From contig JAWQRO010000312.1 in assembly GCA_033557835.1 (NCBI GenBank), forward strand, positions 1-43,370: DNA of 43,370 bases. Reading direction: 5' to 3'. A model generated the notes under the pieces. The model saw nothing but the letters and a program-made list of their open reading frames with translations. It did not search any database and was not told where the DNA came from. How positions within the stretch are numbered: position 1 is the first letter of the stretch; every line of letters starts with the position of its first letter. Source of the stretch: Helochares maculicollis (lineage: Eukaryota > Arthropoda > Insecta > Coleoptera > Hydrophilidae). Shown piece after piece: positions 41,092-43,370 of the stretch. Both the position numbers and the translations under genes were made by a program.

Positions 41092-41614
41092 CTAAGATGA
41101 CAATTTTGGTGGTAGTTACATAAACAATAAGATATTTGAATATGATAAAAGGACGTATTATATTCAAAAGTGCTGAGCTTCGTACTTAAGAGGTAGTAGA
41201 CTAGATTTAACAAGTAAATAAATTTTAAATACAATTAGTTGTGATTGAGAACGCCTTTTAGTATCCTCACTGAACATATCATTTAGACAATGCCATCCAA
41301 AACAAATTGTTACGTTACATCAATACTCGTACTTGCATATAAGTTGCTAACAATTGTCAAAAAGGGCACAAAACTATTGAAAATTGTTGAGATTAATGCT
41401 TTGATGACTTTCTCTTCATCAAGTTCATTGCTTTCTATAAACATTTGCTTTAGTCTAGTTGAGTTGTTAAGAAGTGTTTCACTGTGCAATATTCCAACTA
41501 ACGGCTTTGACTTAATAACTTAAGTACAAGTTTCTATTATCCTAGTGAAAAATGTGATACAAACAACCAACAGAAGAACATATTAAGTCATTGCATGCTA
41601 TTGCATTTTGAATC
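41092..41614. other. Dynein intron upstream of exon 1, with a possible further exon
   Basis: Mostly intron. The minus strand is open for 69 codons at 41313-41519 with amphipathic, protein-like content (see findings). I could not assign it to the dynein tail with confidence. Confidence 0.4.
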
Positions 41615-42500
41615 AAATTTTAATGCAATGGTTGCAGCAAAAAAGTTGTGATATGTATGAAGATGCACTGAAGATCAACAAGTGCCAACGAAAATTCAAA
41701 CTGGACTTTGAAATAATACCTGAGTTTATTCCCTAATCTCTTTATTTCTTCCTATAAAGCTAAAATATACAACATATTCAAGACAATTTTAATTGCAGAG
41801 CTATGGTTGAGATAATAATAGTTTCAATCGAAATAATCAATAGTACTGATTTACAAATACAGTGAGTATCACCTGAGAAGTTGAAAAGCTTTATAAGTGG
41901 TACAATTCACAAAAACAATTTTGTTTATTTATGTCCGACTATGTTTTGGTAACTCAAACATACAACCTATAAAAAAGGGCCAGAATAAAGTGTTAAAATG
42001 CTCCTTTACGCATTTCAATCAATGATCTTCAATAAAGGATTTAAAAATTAGAGTTCTAAGTGATTCAGTGAAAAATATCTTCCATGACCTAAATTTCTGG
42101 TTAGAATGTAAAGCAGAGAACAAATTATTTGGTTTGTAGGACTAATTTTAATTGTATTGAGTCTAGATCTGTAAACTTAATTTAAAAAAATCTGGAGCGT
42201 CTCCACTCAACATTCCTGTATAAATATATGTACAACATAAAAGTACCTGCCATTAATAATAATACAAACAGTTACATGAGTTTCAAAGCTAAAAGTAAAA
42301 GTATTAATATTCATAATTTACATATACTTCAATATTTATTTTCAACACATTAATATATTCATAAGAAATATTCAATTCTTTTTCAGTACATATATATCAA
42401 CGGAATATTTTTAATATTCCTTTATGTACTGTACAATACTTTGTGTGTACAAAATATATATACTATTCACTAGTCTGCACTATGGAACGCTTGTAAAAAA
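41615..42500 (-). repeat. Inverted near-copy of 7930-8818
   Basis: Read on the minus strand this reproduces the last third of repeat X (ttacaagcgttccatagtgc to gttgagtggagacgctccag) and then the ~565-bp block of 8252-8817, with few differences by eye. The boundary at 41615 corresponds to about 8818. The other boundary at 42500 falls within repeat X. Confidence 0.85.
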
Positions 42501-42876
42501 CATTTAAATAACGAATAATTACAACTTATGCAAGCTATTGCAAAGCTACTTAAATTTTATTTATATCCTTCTTGAGCAATTTGAAAATGTACTATGCACT
42601 TTTTAAAGCAAAATAAAAAGTATAATAGTTATGATTGATGAATTAAAATACACATTAGACTATTATAATGGTATTTTAAATATGCCTGCTGTTCTATTTG
42701 CGTAAGCAGATCTGCTGTATTTTTAAAATATATTTTTATTGGATTTTTATGAGATACCTAAGTTTTTCTTTTTATTTAAACAGCAAAAAAATATTTTCAA
42801 ATTGTGTTAGCTATTACAGAAAGTTTCTTAAGCTTATATTAAATAAATATATTTAAAGTGTAATAGATATTTTTTA
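42501..42876. other. Spacer between two inverted repeat X fragments
   Basis: Very AT-rich sequence with no recognised feature. It separates two copies that both contain the gttccatagtgcag block. Confidence 0.5.
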
Positions 42877-43370
42877 TTCCTTTATGTACTGTACAATACT
42901 TTGTGTGTAAAAAATATATATACTATTCACTAATCTGCACTATGGAACGCTAGTAAAAACTCTTTGTGAAGACTTGAATTTTAAAATGTGATTTTATAAC
43001 TAAAGAAAGGGTCCAATTTTAGAACATAAATTCATAACTAAAAAATTAAATTTATGGCGGTGAAGTCTCACTTCTCATTTTCAAATTTACAAGGAACTAT
43101 TTGCTATATTTTACATGCTAAACATTTTTGTAGTTTTTTTATTCCAAAACCTACTAAAATTGGAATTTTCAAAATTATAAAAATAGCTCTTCCGGTGCTC
43201 TGATCATATTGAAAATTTGTATTTGTCAGGTTTTTGCAATATTTAAGATGTGTACTAAATTTTATTTCGATAGCTTACTTTTAAGGACTACTTTACTTCA
43301 AAATTGTATAGGTAAACGGTACTTTCGGTGGTCCTACATACCTCAAAAGTTGATTCAGATATATATATAT
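42877..43370 (-). repeat. Interspersed repeat family X, copy in inverted orientation, running off the edge
   Basis: On the minus strand this follows copy 1 from about 7495 (caacttttgag, tgtaggaccaccg) to the cataaaggaata block near 8018. Its head would lie beyond 43370. A short AT run ends the window. Confidence 0.8.

Noticed and set aside
41290..41523. 77-codon plus-strand frame starting MPSKTN
   Set aside because: No recognisable domain; the opposite strand is a better candidate because its phase could fit the dynein gene.

Overview
The window is AT-rich eukaryotic DNA, most likely from an insect. It has introns with GT...AG boundaries, mariner DNA transposons, jockey-type and R1-type non-LTR retrotransposons, and many AT-rich interspersed repeats. 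There are no operons, ribosome-binding sites, CRISPR arrays or other prokaryotic features. The species cannot be named from this sequence alone.

One host gene fills the window on the minus strand: an axonemal dynein heavy chain, best matching from memory the DNAH3/7/12 (single-headed inner-arm) group. I joined 26 exons between 41091 and 2781. Every junction keeps codon phase, and the joined fragment is 10,370 nt, or 3,456 codons plus two leading bases, with no internal stop. In transcript order it encodes part of the N-terminal tail (exons 1-4), the linker (5-8), AAA1 (8-11), AAA2 (12), AAA3 (13-14), AAA4 (15-16), the stalk with its microtubule-binding tip (16-19), AAA5 and AAA6 (19-23) and the C-terminal domain (24-26). 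The first several hundred residues lie beyond the right edge. The last C-terminal exon or exons are not recognisable to the left of 2781 and probably lie beyond the left edge.

The introns hold the rest. Intron 25 (2992-5664) holds an R1-clade LINE tail and an unassigned ORF with an in-frame 96-bp duplication. Intron 23 (6892-16737, 9.8 kb) holds an interspersed repeat, a mariner with clear terminal repeats (9427-10697), a three-copy 226-bp tandem array (11193-11870), and a decayed jockey-like LINE (about 12300-16430) carrying a second mariner. Introns 17 and 14 hold two direct 1.5-kb copies of one unnamed repeat (20416-21912 and 27220-28778), which flank exons 15-17. Intron 14 also has a truncated third mariner (about 28790-29235), and intron 9 a fourth (about 34190-35063). 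Intron 4 and the right flank hold further copies of the repeat seen in intron 23. One right-flank copy (41615-42500) is an inverted near-copy of 7930-8818.

I see no new multi-gene system. The points most worth checking are the inverted and direct long repeats around dynein exons, the mariner right end repeated inside the LINE, the tandem array just upstream of the LINE, and possible unannotated exons at both ends of the gene.
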